In this document: piece by piece, positions 63,996 to 64,000 of the stretch
Numbering within the stretch: the first letter of the stretch is position 1
How the letters are laid out: each line of letters begins with the position of its first letter
NCBI GenBank assembly: GCA_029237695.1
Contig: CM055274.1
Location: 68,934,828-68,998,827 of the forward strand
DNA from: Conchocele bisecta
Taxonomy: Eukaryota; Mollusca; Bivalvia; Lucinida; Thyasiridae
Direction: 5' to 3'
DNA length: 64,000 bases
Position numbers and translations under genes: made by a program
Notes under the pieces: model-generated
What the model was told of the DNA's origin: nothing
Database searches by the model: none
The model's input: the letters and a program-made list of their open reading frames with translations, nothing else

Positions 63996-64000
63996 GTAAT

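Overview
This is an animal nuclear genome window, most likely a marine bivalve mollusc. Two things point that way. A spliced dynein-2 heavy chain gene runs through it on the + strand, and the introns are packed with repeat types typical of bivalve genomes: elements with the AGCTCACC...GGTGAGC ends, (ACAA)n-tailed SINEs, DIRS elements and hairpin-capped minisatellite elements. Species cannot be set from the sequence.

Host gene. Seventeen exons (7513 to 63995, 2526 nt, 842 codons, all phases consistent) encode part of the C-terminal half of DYNC2H1, the retrograde intraflagellar transport motor: AAA5, the coiled coil after AAA5, AAA6 and the start of the C-terminal region. The gene continues past both window edges. 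I recognise no other host gene; everything else is intron.

Layout. 1-7.5 kb: intron with two hairpin-headed minisatellite elements, a Helentron-like 3' part, a SINE and small foldback elements, then exon e1 (7513-7611). 7.7-25.7 kb: one nested transposon complex inside a 20.8-kb intron. Its base is a DIRS-type tyrosine-recombinase retroelement. A LINE sits in its left inverted repeat and a 9.2-kb, almost perfectly palindromic virus-like element sits in its right one. The palindrome in turn carries a solo-LTR-like insertion in one arm and a Helentron-like element in the other. 25.9-28.4 kb: more minisatellite elements. 28.4-43.1 kb: exons e2 to e12 with MITEs, minisatellites and relics of duplicated exon pieces. 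43.1-48.4 kb: a minisatellite element split by a 4.8-kb TIR transposon with TAA target duplications. 48.7-64 kb: exons e13 to e17 and, between e13 and e14, a 6.7-kb concatenated minisatellite element.

Main points for a second look. (1) The palindromic element has exact 5-bp target duplications confirmed by an internal empty site. It encodes small zinc-finger proteins with the H-x-x-R-K-x-x-C spacing common in giant viruses and Polinton-like elements, plus an unknown protein with a possible HTH, a coiled coil and a membrane segment. A 12-bp motif recurs in it. (2) About ten minisatellite element families with unrelated primary sequence share one architecture: a 5' terminal hairpin with compensatory changes, a tandem body, a subterminal copy of the hairpin arm, and a CTTGTT or CTAGTT end. 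Empty sites show insertion at T-T without target duplication, as for Helentron-type rolling-circle elements. (3) The dynein gene carries decayed duplicates of its own exon edges in three introns.
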